Shown piece after piece: positions 26,357-35,419 of a stretch of DNA of 64,000 nt. Position numbers and translations under genes: made by a program. Source of the DNA: JAJPKK01 sp963807015 (lineage in GTDB: Bacteria; Pseudomonadota; Alphaproteobacteria; Rhizobiales; Xanthobacteraceae); contig CAWEAS010000002.1 of NCBI GenBank assembly GCA_963807015.1, forward strand, positions 310,001-374,000, in the 5' to 3' direction. The notes under the pieces are model-generated. The model was not told where the DNA came from and made no database searches. It saw only the letters and a program-made list of their open reading frames with translations. How positions within the stretch are numbered: position 1 is the first letter of the stretch; each line of letters begins with the position of its first letter.

Positions 26357-27482
26357 CGAACCCGGCCGCCGCGATCGCCGCCATGGCGAGATAGGCGAGG
26401 CTGGCGAATTTCTCCACAAGTTCGCCGGACAGCGCCATTGCGGCGGCAAAGGTGATGCCCTGCAAGGCGGCGAAGTCGCCCTGGGCGGTGGCGCCGCGGC
26501 CGGCGAGGCGTGCCAGCACATGCATCGCGCCCACATGCGTCGCGCCGAACGACAGGGCGTGAAGGCATTGCAGCGCCGGCAGCAGCGCCGCGGGCGGATC
26601 GAACGCCATCGCGGTCCAGCGCAGCATGCCGCCAATCGCGCCAAGGAGAATCGTCTCGATCGCGCCGATGCGCATGATCAATCGGCCTGAGACCGCAAAC
26701 AGCAGGATCTCGGCAATGACGCCGATCGCCCACAACAGTCCGATTGTGGTGCCGTCGAGACCTGCAGCGCTCCATTGCAGCGTGACGAAGCCGTAGAGCA
26801 CGGCATGGCTTGCCTGGACGAGGCTTGCGCCGAGCGCGACGGCAACGAACAGGCGCGATTTCCATAGCGAGCCCGTGGACGCCGCCGGGACCTTCGCTGC
26901 CGCTGCGGTCTCGCTCGGGCGCGGCAGCAGCAGCGTCGCTGCGACCGTCAGCGCCATGGCGCCTGCAAGGGCGAAGGCGATCGGCGCTGCTCCAAATCGA
27001 GTGAGAAACATGCCGCCAGCCATGTTCGCGAAAATGAACGCCACCGATCCCCACAGGCGCACGGGGCCGTAGGCAAGCCCGCGCGCGGTAAGGCCGCGCA
27101 GGCCGTAGGCATCGCCGAGCGGCAGCACCGGCGCGGCGACGATCGAGATCGCCGCATAGGCTGCGAAAATCGCCACAAACCCGCGCGCGCCCGCCATGAC
27201 TGCGTAGCCCGCCGCGGCAAGGCTTGCCGCCACCGTCAGGGCCCGAAGGACATCGAAACGGCGATCCACCAGGCGGGTCACCAGAGGCACGGTGACGATG
27301 CGAACGACCATCGGGGCCGCGAGCAGGATGCCGATCTCGCGCGCATCAAGGCCGCGGCTCGACAGCCATGCCGGCAAATAGGGCATCTGAATACCGCCAA
27401 AGGCGAAGAAGGCTGCGTAGAAAACAGCCATTCGCAGTGCGAATCCGTCGCCGCGCGCTATCCTGAAAGAAAACCGAATCAC
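26304..27482 (-). CDS. MFS transporter, HcaT/LacY-like (MFS_1_like) type
   Basis: 392 residues with twelve predicted hydrophobic segments. The start FYAAFFAFGGIQMPYLPAWLSSRGLDAREIGILLAAP and the loop VTRLVDRRFDVLRAL are typical of the MFS_1_like/3-phenylpropionate permease group, and RLWGSVAFIFANMAGG is also characteristic. It would move a small organic solute, perhaps an aromatic acid, across the inner membrane. It overlaps the end of the convergent ClpP-like gene by 53 nt and is divergent from the CheZ-like gene with only 47 nt between starts. Substrate unknown. Confidence 0.82.
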   Translation of the reverse strand: MIRFSFRIARGDGFALRMAVFYAAFFAFGGIQMPYLPAWLSSRGLDAREIGILLAAPMVVRIVTVPLVTRLVDRRFDVLRALTVAASLAAAGYAVMAGARGFVAIFAAYAAISIVAAPVLPLGDAYGLRGLTARGLAYGPVRLWGSVAFIFANMAGGMFLTRFGAAPIAFALAGAMALTVAATLLLPRPSETAAAAKVPAASTGSLWKSRLFVAVALGASLVQASHAVLYGFVTLQWSAAGLDGTTIGLLWAIGVIAEILLFAVSGRLIMRIGAIETILLGAIGGMLRWTAMAFDPPAALLPALQCLHALSFGATHVGAMHVLARLAGRGATAQGDFAALQGITFAAAMALSGELVEKFASLAYLAMAAIAAAGFVIALGGRRKWHAEALRA

Positions 27483-27529
27483 CTGCCGCTCCGCCGCCTC
27501 CTACTACTGCCTCATCGCTCGAGCCCGCT

Positions 27530-28951
27530 ATGCCCGCAGCCCTTGCACATTCTGAAAATCCCTCCGAACCGCACGCTGACATTGCGCCAAGCGAGATGGA
27601 TTTCGAAGCGATCCACGCTGCGCTGCTGGCGTCCGAGCGGGGCCGCGGGTTTCTCGCCGAATATGCCCGTCGCAACCGCCACGCCGATACCGCGCAGGTG
27701 CTGGCGGCGATCGATCGCCTGGTCGCGGCGGCGCAGGCGGATGCCGAGCTGCGGGCGTTGGCGGACGCGGCACCGGCCGAAGCAGACGAGGCGCCATCTG
27801 AGACGGTGCAAAGGACGGTGCCGGAGCCGCTGCAGGAGCCGGTAAAGCAGTGGGTGCAGGAGCTGCCGTTCGACGTCGAGCGGCTGCGGGCGGAACTCGC
27901 CGACATGGCGAACGCGATCACCCGCGCGAAGTCGGAAATCGCTGCGATGAAGGCCGCAGGGTCGCAAGCGGACGGCCGCAGCTCGGATGCGGCTGTTGAG
28001 CTCGACGGGCCCATCGGGGAGCGCGCGATCGCCAATCTCCTCGGCGTTGCCGAACAGGTCCAGGAATTGGCCTGGGGCATGCGCGAGCAGGGGGCGGATG
28101 AGCGTGTCTGCGATCGGCTCGAACGCTGCGCGAGCGACATCTATGGTGCCTGCTCGCTTCAGGATTTGACGGGACAGCGGTCGCGCCGACTGCTTCACGT
28201 CGTGCGCTATCTCGAAATCCGCGTCCGGGCCGCGAACGGTCTGTTGGCCGCGAACGCCGCCGATCCGATCGCGGTGCGCGACGTCGTGCAACCAGTGGCC
28301 GTGCAACCTGCGCCGGACGTCCACGACACCCAGGTCGCGCCTCAGCCGGAATCCGCATTCGAGCCGCCTGCTGATGCCGATGCTGGCGACGGGATGGTGC
28401 CTCCACCTCAAAGCGAATCGGTTGAGCTATCGCTGACTACACCGCCGCCGACACCGCCGGCATCGGCATCACCTGAGATCGAGGCATCCGCTGCTGGCTT
28501 GCGCGCCTTCGCGTCCACCATGATGGCGGAATTGCGCGAGGCGACGGAGGAAGAGGCCGCTAAACCCGCGGTGGAAATGCGCGACGAGACGGTGAGCGAA
28601 TCGCCCGCATCGATCTCGCCGGCCGAGGTTCCCGCCCCGGACTCGTCATTGACGCCTGCCGCAGTTGAGACGCTCTCGGCTCCTGCGGAAGAAGCGGACA
28701 CCTGCGAACAGCCAACTCACGACGCGGCGACGATGTTGCCGCTCGCTCCGGCGGCCGAATCTCCGTCGGTCGCCCCGCCCGCCGAGACAATTGCGGCTGC
28801 TGAGCCAGGCGGCGAGCGCGAGGCCTCAGCGGCGTCCGCTGAGCCGACGAAACGCGAAGATGCGACGGCGCCACAAAGCGATCTCGTCATGAATCTGTTC
28901 GCCGATGTGATGGCGCTGAGCGAGGAAGAACGGATCGCGCTGTTCACCTGA
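27530..28951 (+). CDS. CheZ-like phosphatase-domain protein with long disordered tail
   Basis: 473 residues. Residues about 110-240 are helical and include CASDIYGACSLQDLTGQRSRRLLHVVRYLE. QDLTGQ (211-216) is the CheZ signature whose Asp and Gln (here Asp212, Gln216) position the attacking water on phosphorylated CheY. The N-terminal 110 residues are helical and acidic. Residues about 245-450 are Pro/Ala/Glu-rich and probably disordered, ending in a compact peptide, VMNLFADVMALSEEERIALFT, that looks like a docking motif comparable to the CheY-binding tail of CheZ. No chemotaxis kinase or CheY gene is in the window. Confidence 0.7.
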   Translation: MPAALAHSENPSEPHADIAPSEMDFEAIHAALLASERGRGFLAEYARRNRHADTAQVLAAIDRLVAAAQADAELRALADAAPAEADEAPSETVQRTVPEPLQEPVKQWVQELPFDVERLRAELADMANAITRAKSEIAAMKAAGSQADGRSSDAAVELDGPIGERAIANLLGVAEQVQELAWGMREQGADERVCDRLERCASDIYGACSLQDLTGQRSRRLLHVVRYLEIRVRAANGLLAANAADPIAVRDVVQPVAVQPAPDVHDTQVAPQPESAFEPPADADAGDGMVPPPQSESVELSLTTPPPTPPASASPEIEASAAGLRAFASTMMAELREATEEEAAKPAVEMRDETVSESPASISPAEVPAPDSSLTPAAVETLSAPAEEADTCEQPTHDAATMLPLAPAAESPSVAPPAETIAAAEPGGEREASAASAEPTKREDATAPQSDLVMNLFADVMALSEEERIALFT

Positions 28952-28969
28952 CCGGGGTGCCCGCGCCCT

Positions 28970-29962
28970 TCACGCCACGAGGCGCGCAAACAGTTCCGGG
29001 TCGACATTGCCGCCCGACAGCACCACCACCGCGGTCTTACCGGCGACATCGAGCTTGTCGGCCAGCAATGCCGCAAGCGCGACCGCGCCGCCTGGTTCGA
29101 CCACGAGCTTGAGTTCGCGAAACGCAAAGGCGACCGCGCGGCCGACTTGCTCCTCACTCGCAGTGACCCCGTCGCCCACCAAGATTCGATTGATCTCGAA
29201 CGTGAGCTTGCCGGGACTCTGCGCCATCAAGGCATCGCAGATCGTGCCGGTGAGAGACGGATTGCGCTCGCGCCGGCCGCTCTTGAACGAGCGCACATGG
29301 TCGTCGAAACCCGCAGGCTCTGCCGTATAGATGCGCGCCGCCGGCGCGCGCGCCTTGACCGCGAGCGCGATGCCCGCTGTGAGGCCGCCCCCCGACGCGT
29401 TCACGATGACGCAGTCGAGATCGAGGCCGAGCCGCGCCACGTCTTCCGCGATCTCCCGGCCGGCGGTGCCTTGGCCGGCAATGATCAGCGGATCGTCGTA
29501 GGGCGGTACCAGCACCGCGCCGCGTTCCTCGGCGATCCGGCGCGAAATCGCCTCGCGATCCTCGCGCTCGCGGTCATAGAGCACGACTTCGGCGCCAAGC
29601 GCCGCCGTGCGCTCGCGCTTCGGCCGCGGTGCGTCGCGGGGCATCACGATGACCGCAGGCATGTCGAGAAGCTTCGCCGCCGCCGCGACGCCTTGCGCGT
29701 GGTTCCCCGAGGAAAACGCGACGACTCCGCCCTGCCGCTGGTCCGAGGCGAGCGTCGCGAGCTTGTTGTAGGCGCCGCGGAACTTGAATGATCCGGTCCG
29801 CTGCAGGGTTTCCGGCTTGAGAAACACGCGGCCGCCCGTAAGGGCATCAAGGGCGGGCGACGAAATCAGGGGGGTGCGCAGGGCAACGCCGGCGAGCCGC
29901 AGGGCGGCGGCATCGACATCGGCCGCCGTCGGCAGAGCAAGCGGTTCCTGCGAATTGGCCAT
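28970..29962 (-). CDS. threonine/serine ammonia-lyase, PLP fold type II
   Basis: 330 residues. The PLP lysine is in RTGSFKFRGAYN (about residue 60), the phosphate-binding glycine loop in NASGGGLTAG (about 187), and the ring-nitrogen Ser in VVLSGGNVD near the C-terminus. No regulatory ACT domain is present, so this is the short catabolic-type threonine dehydratase (about 320-330 residues) or a serine/threo-hydroxyaspartate relative. It converts threonine to 2-oxobutyrate and ammonia in the cytoplasm. It is convergent with the CheZ-like gene, 18 nt apart, and is monocistronic. Confidence 0.88.
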   Translation of the reverse strand: MANSQEPLALPTAADVDAAALRLAGVALRTPLISSPALDALTGGRVFLKPETLQRTGSFKFRGAYNKLATLASDQRQGGVVAFSSGNHAQGVAAAAKLLDMPAVIVMPRDAPRPKRERTAALGAEVVLYDREREDREAISRRIAEERGAVLVPPYDDPLIIAGQGTAGREIAEDVARLGLDLDCVIVNASGGGLTAGIALAVKARAPAARIYTAEPAGFDDHVRSFKSGRRERNPSLTGTICDALMAQSPGKLTFEINRILVGDGVTASEEQVGRAVAFAFRELKLVVEPGGAVALAALLADKLDVAGKTAVVVLSGGNVDPELFARLVA

Positions 29963-30034
29963 GCGTGAAGCTAGCGCCGCCTGACGGGCCGGTGCAAGGC
30001 CGTTGTGGAGTGTCAGGCGACGAGGGAACAGGCC

Positions 30035-30835
30035 CTAAGCGGCGGCCTGCGCGGGGACGGCTTCCACTTCGTCGCCGCGTCCCATGATTTGCGTCCAGCG
30101 GATGACCTCGAAGCGGCCATCGGCATGCTCGGCAATGGCCGTGCAGCTTTCCACCCAGTCACCGCAATTGACGTAACGGATGCCGAATTTCTCGTGGATC
30201 GTCGGATGGTGGATGTGTCCGCAGATCACGCCGTCGACGTCGTGGCGCCGCGCTTCCAGCACCAAGGTCTTCTCGAACTCGCCGATGTAATTGACGGCGT
30301 TCTTCACCTTCTGCTTCGCCCACTGCGACAGCGACCAGTAGCCGAAGCCAAGGTACCGACGCAGATCGTTGAAGATGCGATTGACAACGAGCGCGAGCGT
30401 GTAGGCGTGATCGCCGAGATGGGCGAGCCAACGCGCCTGGGTCACGACGAGGTCGAAATGATCGCCGTGGATAACGAGATAGCGGCGTCCGTCGGCGGCC
30501 TCGTGGATTGCCTTCTCGACCACTTCGATGCCGCCGAAGTGTGTCCCGTAGTAACCGCGCAGGAACTCGTCGTGGTTCCCGGGCACGTAGATCATGCGGG
30601 CGCCCTTGCGCGCCTTGCGTAAGAGCTTCTGCACCACGTCATTATGAGCTTGGGGCCAGTACCAGGTCGCGCGCAGCCGCCAGCCATCCACGATGTCGCC
30701 GACAAGGTAAATGGTATCGGCATCATGATAGCGGAGAAAATCGAGCAGCATTTCGGCTCGGCAACCACGAGCACCGAGATGGACATCGGAGATGAAGAGG
30801 GTGCGATATTGCCGCGTGCCTTCTTCAATATCCAT
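30035..30835 (-). CDS. LpxH-like metallophosphoesterase (UDP-2,3-diacylglucosamine diphosphatase family)
   Basis: 266 residues if it starts at the ATG at 30835; an upstream in-frame ATG at 31006 would overlap the divergent glycosyltransferase and add 57 unconserved residues. The calcineurin-like metal motifs are all present: FISDVHLG (Asp, His), VGDIVDGW (Asp), PGNHDEF (Asn, His), VIHGDHFD (His) and GHIHHP (His). The Trp-rich segment between the motifs is typical of the alphaproteobacterial LpxH-like branch. It would hydrolyse a UDP-lipid or related phosphoester at the membrane surface. The ribosome site is poor, so the start is uncertain. Confidence 0.8.
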   Translation of the reverse strand: MDIEEGTRQYRTLFISDVHLGARGCRAEMLLDFLRYHDADTIYLVGDIVDGWRLRATWYWPQAHNDVVQKLLRKARKGARMIYVPGNHDEFLRGYYGTHFGGIEVVEKAIHEAADGRRYLVIHGDHFDLVVTQARWLAHLGDHAYTLALVVNRIFNDLRRYLGFGYWSLSQWAKQKVKNAVNYIGEFEKTLVLEARRHDVDGVICGHIHHPTIHEKFGIRYVNCGDWVESCTAIAEHADGRFEVIRWTQIMGRGDEVEAVPAQAAA

Positions 30836-30944
30836 CCATTGCCCCGATATGCATTTGGTGAGTCTCGATCTAGGTGATTTGTATTGCGGTTGGATGACGG
30901 CGCTCGTCACTACAGTGTCATCAGTGCTCCCTATCGTTAACGGG

Positions 30945-32075
30945 ATGACTGATTCGGCCCTTGCAGCCGCCGCGTTTTGCGGCATCACGTTTTCCCTACA
31001 TCTCATCAGTATTTTCGTTGCCGGCTCGCGCTGCCGGCCGCGGTCGCAGCCGGCGCCGTCTCACGATATGGCGCCGGTGAGCATCGTCCGGCCGCTGTGC
31101 GGCCTCGACAACTTCCTGGAAGAAACGCTGCGAACGTCGTTCCTGCTCGCTTATCCGGAATTCGAACTGATCTTCTGCGTCGCCTCGCGGCGCGATCCCG
31201 CGACCAAGGTCGCCAAGAAACTGATCGCGGAATTTCCGGGCGTGAACGCGCGCCTCTTGATCGGTGACGATCGGATCAGCCAGAATCCGAAGCTCAACAA
31301 TTGCGCGAAAGGATGGCGCGCGGCCGCACATGATTGGATCGTGATTGCGGACTCGAACGTGCTCATGCCGCGCGATTACCTGCAGCGCCTGTTTGCGGTC
31401 TGGCAGCCCGATACCGGTCTCGTGTGCTCGCCGCCGGCCGGCTGCCGGCCGGACGGGCTTGGCGCCAATCTCGAGTGTGCGTTCCTCAATGCCTACGAGG
31501 CGCGCGCGCAGTATCTGGCGGACACCGTCGGCTTCGGCTTTGCACAAGGCAAGACGATGCTGTGGCGGCGCGATGTTCTCGACGCTGCGGGCGGCATCAC
31601 GGCCCTCGGCGCCGAGATCGCCGAGGATGCAGCAGCGACCAAGATCGTGCGCGCTGCGGGCCTGCGGGTGCGACTCACCGACCGGCCGTTCGATCAGCCG
31701 CTCGGCCGTCGCGGCCTGATGGAAGTGTGGCGGCGGCAGACGCGCTGGGCGCGGCTGCGTCGCGCCTGCTTCCCATTGTTCTTCCTGCCGGAGATTTTGG
31801 GCGGCGCATTCTTTCCGCTGGTCGCCGCCGGATACGCAGCCTTCGAAGCCGGCATATCGGTCGCGGCCGCGGTCGCGGCGGTGGCGGCACTGTGGTATGG
31901 CGCCGAGACCGCATTCGTTGCGTTCGCGCGCTGGCACTTCACGCCGCTTTATCCGCTCCACGCCATGCTGCGCGACCTGCTGCTTCCGGTGCTCTGGGTC
32001 GACGCCTGGGCCGGCACCGACTTCGTCTGGCGCGGCAACCAGATGAGCATCGCGACCGACAGCCCCGCCGCGTAA
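30945..32075 (+). CDS. GT2/GT21 glycosyltransferase, ceramide glucosyltransferase / HpnI-like
   Basis: 376 residues from the ATG at 30945; an earlier ATG at 30894 is possible and neither has a strong ribosome site. An N-terminal membrane segment (about 5-25), then a GT-A domain: VSIVRPLCGLDNFLEETL, IVIADSNVLMP (the D-x-N/D region), a conserved Asp region AEDAA and the QxxRW-type motif RRQTRWARLRR, then two or three C-terminal membrane segments. This matches ceramide glucosyltransferases and the hopanoid-cluster enzyme HpnI. It would add a sugar to a membrane lipid on the cytoplasmic face. It is divergent from the LpxH-like gene. No hpn genes are nearby, so HpnI is not asserted. Confidence 0.78.
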   Translation: MTDSALAAAAFCGITFSLHLISIFVAGSRCRPRSQPAPSHDMAPVSIVRPLCGLDNFLEETLRTSFLLAYPEFELIFCVASRRDPATKVAKKLIAEFPGVNARLLIGDDRISQNPKLNNCAKGWRAAAHDWIVIADSNVLMPRDYLQRLFAVWQPDTGLVCSPPAGCRPDGLGANLECAFLNAYEARAQYLADTVGFGFAQGKTMLWRRDVLDAAGGITALGAEIAEDAAATKIVRAAGLRVRLTDRPFDQPLGRRGLMEVWRRQTRWARLRRACFPLFFLPEILGGAFFPLVAAGYAAFEAGISVAAAVAAVAALWYGAETAFVAFARWHFTPLYPLHAMLRDLLLPVLWVDAWAGTDFVWRGNQMSIATDSPAA

Positions 32076-32201
32076 CCGCGGCCGGCGAGTTCTTCCAGTC
32101 GATTGAATTGCGGCACACCGGCTGCAGGCGCGCCCCAGTGGGTTGCCCACGACATCGACACCTTCTGCTACAATGCTCTCCGCGTTTCCGGGAGCAGAAC
32201 C

Positions 32202-32753
32202 ATGATCCGCAATTCGACCAAGACCTGGGGATGGCCTTCGATCGCGCTGCATTGGATCGGCGCAGTGCTGATCCTCCTGCTGCTCGGCCACGGCTGGTGG
32301 ATGACGCATCTCACGCCACGGCCGGATCGGCTTGCCAATTATGCCGGGCATGCGGCGATGGGGTACGACCTCCTGGTGCTCCTGGTGCTGCGTTTGTTGT
32401 GGCGCTGGATGAATCCGGTGCCGGCGTTGCCCGGCGATATCAAACCGTGGGAGCGCATCGCGGCCCACATCAGCCACGCCGGTCTCTACCTCTTGATGTT
32501 TGCGACCACCATCGTTGGCTGGATGCTGGCCGGCACCATGCGAACCCCGCTGCAGCAGGACCTGTTCGGCATCAAGTTTCCGCTGATCTATGTCAACGCG
32601 GATCGGGCCGCGCATGAATTGTGGGAGGACACTCATCGCGTCCTCGCCTACATCCTGCTCGCGCTTGTGGTGGTGCACGTCGTGGCGGCCGTCTGGCATC
32701 ACGTCATCAAGCGCGATGTCGTGCTCCGGCGCATGGTCGTAGCGCGGCCTTAA
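32202..32753 (+). CDS. cytochrome b561 family protein
   Basis: 183 residues from the ATG at 32202 (GGGAG 7 nt upstream). Four transmembrane helices with histidines placed for two b-type haems: ALHWIGAVLI and YAGHAAMGYDLLV in helices one and two, ISHAGLYLLM in helix three, and HRVLAYILLALVVVHVVAAVWHH in helix four. Prokaryotic b561 proteins pass electrons between membrane quinol and periplasmic partners or act as superoxide oxidase (CybB). The acyl-CoA synthetase follows 13 nt later, but the functional link is unclear. Confidence 0.88.
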   Translation: MIRNSTKTWGWPSIALHWIGAVLILLLLGHGWWMTHLTPRPDRLANYAGHAAMGYDLLVLLVLRLLWRWMNPVPALPGDIKPWERIAAHISHAGLYLLMFATTIVGWMLAGTMRTPLQQDLFGIKFPLIYVNADRAAHELWEDTHRVLAYILLALVVVHVVAAVWHHVIKRDVVLRRMVVARP

Positions 32754-32766
32754 GACGGATCTCTGG

Positions 32767-34329
32767 GTGACGGACAACGATCACGCCAACCGGCGGCGCA
32801 ACCTCGGCTTCTTCTTCGATGCCGCGGTCGCGCGCGATCCTGACAAGGTCGCGATCATCGATCTTCACGGCGGCGAGGAGCGCGCGCGCACGTACCGCGC
32901 GCTCGACGTACGTATGGACCGGGTCGCGGCCATGCTGGCGCGACTCAAGATCGCGCCGGGCGAGCGCGTCGGCATGGTGGTGGGCAACCGGGTCGAGTTC
33001 ATCGAATTCTTCTTTGGCGCGATGCGCGTGGGCGCGGTTCCGGTGCCGATCAACACCCGCCTTGCGGCGGACATGCTCCGCTACATCCTGCTCGATGCGG
33101 GCTGCGCGGGTGCGCTGATCGATCCGCGCTGCCATCCGCAGGCGCTCGCGATCGCCGCCGAGGCGCCGTTGCGCGTCCGCCTCGCTCTGGACGATCCGCA
33201 GCCGGGATTTCTCGGCTTTGAGGAGGAAATGGCGCGTTCGGCTGCGCCGGTCGCGCCGCCGCCGCTCGATGACGACGCCCAGGCGTTCCAGCCCTACACC
33301 TCCGGGTCGACGGGCCGTCCCAAGGGCGCCATCATGACCCATCGCGGCATGCTCTGGTACGTCGCGCACAACCAGCAACATTGGCCGGCCTCATCCGATG
33401 ACCGCGGTCTCGTGGCGCTGCCTCTGTTTCACAAGAATGCGCTGCGCGGCACCGTCAAGCCCATGCTCTACGCGGGCGGTTCATTCGTGCTCATGCCGGC
33501 CTACGAGCCGACGTCGTACCTGCAGACGCTGGCCAAGTACCGCTGCACCTACTCGCGCGGCGTCGCCGCGGTTTTCACGTTGGTGCTGCAACATCGCGAT
33601 CTCATCGGCCAGCTCGATTTGTCGGCGCTGCGCGGATTGACCATCGGCTCGGCCGTCGTGACGCCCGAACTGCTCGACGCCGTCGAGCGCGCGTTGCCCG
33701 GCGTGAAGACCTCCGAGAGCTACGGCCTCACCGAGGGCGGCAGCCCGTTCCGGCCGCCGCTCGACGGCCGCAAGGTGCCGCGCGGTAGCGTCGGCACGCA
33801 GGCGCCGGGGATCGAGGTCAAGCTTGTCGATGCCGACGGGCGCGAACAGCCGGATTTCGGCGAGTTGCTGATTCGCAGCCCGTACGTCTGCCTCGGCTAC
33901 CACAACCAGCCAGAGATCACGCGGGCGAAGCTCAAGGACGGCTGGCTTGCGACCGGGGACGTGTTCTTCAAGGACGCCGAGGGCTTCTACTATTTTAAGT
34001 CGCGCGCCGACGACATGTTCAACTGCGGCGGTGAGAACATTTACCCGAAGGAGGTCGAAAATCTCCTGTTCGCCCATCCCGACGTGGTCAACGCCGTCGT
34101 CGCCCCGGTGCCGCACAAGGTGAAAGGCTTCGCGCCGGCCGCCATGGTCGTGCTGCGCGACGGTGCGCGCGCGAACAGCGAAGACCTCAAGGCTTTCTGC
34201 ATCGAGCGCGGGCCGCTCTATTCCCATCCGCGCCACGTCGCCGTGGTTGCGGCGCTGCCGCTCAACGGCGCCGGCAAGATCGACCGCTCCGCCGTGCAGG
34301 CGCGCCTCGCGGCTCTTGTCGCCCCTTAA
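32767..34329 (+). CDS. acyl-CoA synthetase / AMP-dependent ligase
   Basis: 520 residues with a GTG start and a weak ribosome site. ANL-superfamily motifs: YTSGSTGRPKGAIMTHRG (P-loop, about residue 178), ESYGLTEGG (A5), GWLATGDVFFKD (A7), KSRADDMFNCGGENIYPKEVE (A8) and the C-terminal NGAGKID (A10 Lys). Such enzymes activate carboxylic acids through an acyl-adenylate to the CoA thioester; the aromatic or medium-chain class is likely. It heads a three-gene plus-strand run with a MetE-like protein and an intradiol dioxygenase, implying a role in breaking down an aromatic or methoxylated compound. Confidence 0.88.
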   Translation: MTDNDHANRRRNLGFFFDAAVARDPDKVAIIDLHGGEERARTYRALDVRMDRVAAMLARLKIAPGERVGMVVGNRVEFIEFFFGAMRVGAVPVPINTRLAADMLRYILLDAGCAGALIDPRCHPQALAIAAEAPLRVRLALDDPQPGFLGFEEEMARSAAPVAPPPLDDDAQAFQPYTSGSTGRPKGAIMTHRGMLWYVAHNQQHWPASSDDRGLVALPLFHKNALRGTVKPMLYAGGSFVLMPAYEPTSYLQTLAKYRCTYSRGVAAVFTLVLQHRDLIGQLDLSALRGLTIGSAVVTPELLDAVERALPGVKTSESYGLTEGGSPFRPPLDGRKVPRGSVGTQAPGIEVKLVDADGREQPDFGELLIRSPYVCLGYHNQPEITRAKLKDGWLATGDVFFKDAEGFYYFKSRADDMFNCGGENIYPKEVENLLFAHPDVVNAVVAPVPHKVKGFAPAAMVVLRDGARANSEDLKAFCIERGPLYSHPRHVAVVAALPLNGAGKIDRSAVQARLAALVAP

Positions 34330-34347
34330 GGGTGAGGTGAAGATGCA

Positions 34348-35400
34348 ATGCTGAACATTGCCGGGGGTGCGTCGATGCTGCCTACGTGTCTTGTCGGTTC
34401 CTACCCGCAGCCGGAATGGCTGATCGATCGGGCGAAGCTCTCCAAGATGGTGCCGCGTATCCGCGCGGAGGATCTGTGGCTGGTGCCGGCGGAGCATCTC
34501 GAAGCGGCCCAGGATGATGCGACCATTCTCGCCATTCGCGACCAGGAGCGCGCGGGGCTCGACATCATCAGCGACGGCGAGCAGCGACGCGAGAGCTATT
34601 CCAACCGCTTCGCGACGGCGCTTGAGGGCGTGGACGTCGACAATCCTGGCATGGCGCTGAGCCGCATGGGCCGGCCGCTGAAAGTGCCGCGAATCGCCGG
34701 GCCGATCCGGCGGCGCGGCCCGGTGGAGGTCCGCGACGTCAAGGTGCTGCGCGCCAACACCGAGCGCAAGATCAAGGCGACCATGCCGGGCCCCTTCACC
34801 ATGAGCCGGCAGGCCGAGGATTCCTATTATCGCGACGAGGAGGCCGTCGCCGCGGCGTTCGCCGATGCCGTCAATGCGGAGATCAAGGACCTGTTCGCGG
34901 CAGGGGCCGATGTGGTGCAGATCGACGAGCCGTGGATGCAGCAATATCCGGACCAGGCCCGCGCCTACGGCCTCAAGGCGCTCAACCGCGCGCTCGACGG
35001 GGTCACCGGCACGATCGCGGTGCATCTCTGCTTCGGCTATGCGGCCGTGGTCTATGACAAGCCCACCGGGTACTCATTTCTCGCCGAGCTCGAAAATTGC
35101 AAAGCCCAGCAGATATCGATCGAGGCCGCGCAGCCGCACCTCGATCTCGAGGTCTTGAGAAAGCTGCCCTCAAAGACCATCATTCTAGGGGTGATCGATC
35201 TTGCCGATCCCGCAATCGAGACGCCGGACGTGGTGGCAGGCCGGATCCGTGGGGCATTGGCCCACGTGGCTGCGGAGCGCCTCGTGATCGCGCCCGATTG
35301 CGGCATGAAGTATCTTCCGCGCGAGGTTGCCTTCGGCAAGATGAAAGCAATGGTGGACGGCACCGCGATTGTGCGACATGAAATCGGCGCCGCCCGGTAA
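34348..35400 (+). CDS. MetE C-terminal-like (cobalamin-independent methyltransferase) protein
   Basis: 350 residues; an internal ATG at 34375 (MLPTCLVGSYPQP) also has a G-rich site and matches the usual family start. Only the zinc-binding catalytic half of MetE is represented: LVGSYPQPEWL, ATMPGPFTMS, VVQIDEPWMQQ, then zinc ligands His (AVHLCFGY) and Cys plus a second Cys in IAPDCGMKYL. Such half-size proteins transfer methyl groups to thiols in catabolic settings, or act on methylated substrates. Placement between an acyl-CoA synthetase and a ring-cleaving dioxygenase suggests catabolism rather than methionine synthesis. Confidence 0.82.
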   Translation: MLNIAGGASMLPTCLVGSYPQPEWLIDRAKLSKMVPRIRAEDLWLVPAEHLEAAQDDATILAIRDQERAGLDIISDGEQRRESYSNRFATALEGVDVDNPGMALSRMGRPLKVPRIAGPIRRRGPVEVRDVKVLRANTERKIKATMPGPFTMSRQAEDSYYRDEEAVAAAFADAVNAEIKDLFAAGADVVQIDEPWMQQYPDQARAYGLKALNRALDGVTGTIAVHLCFGYAAVVYDKPTGYSFLAELENCKAQQISIEAAQPHLDLEVLRKLPSKTIILGVIDLADPAIETPDVVAGRIRGALAHVAAERLVIAPDCGMKYLPREVAFGKMKAMVDGTAIVRHEIGAAR

Positions 35401-35419
35401 CGTTCAGGAGAAAACTCCC

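Noticed and set aside
30996..32777. A long open frame antisense to the glycosyltransferase and cytochrome b561 genes
   Set aside because: The sense products have recognisable motifs and ribosome sites. The antisense product is Arg/His-rich low complexity.
33481..35025. A long open frame antisense to the acyl-CoA synthetase and MetE-like genes
   Set aside because: Shadow of two genes with full motif sets; no ribosome site or domain on the antisense side.
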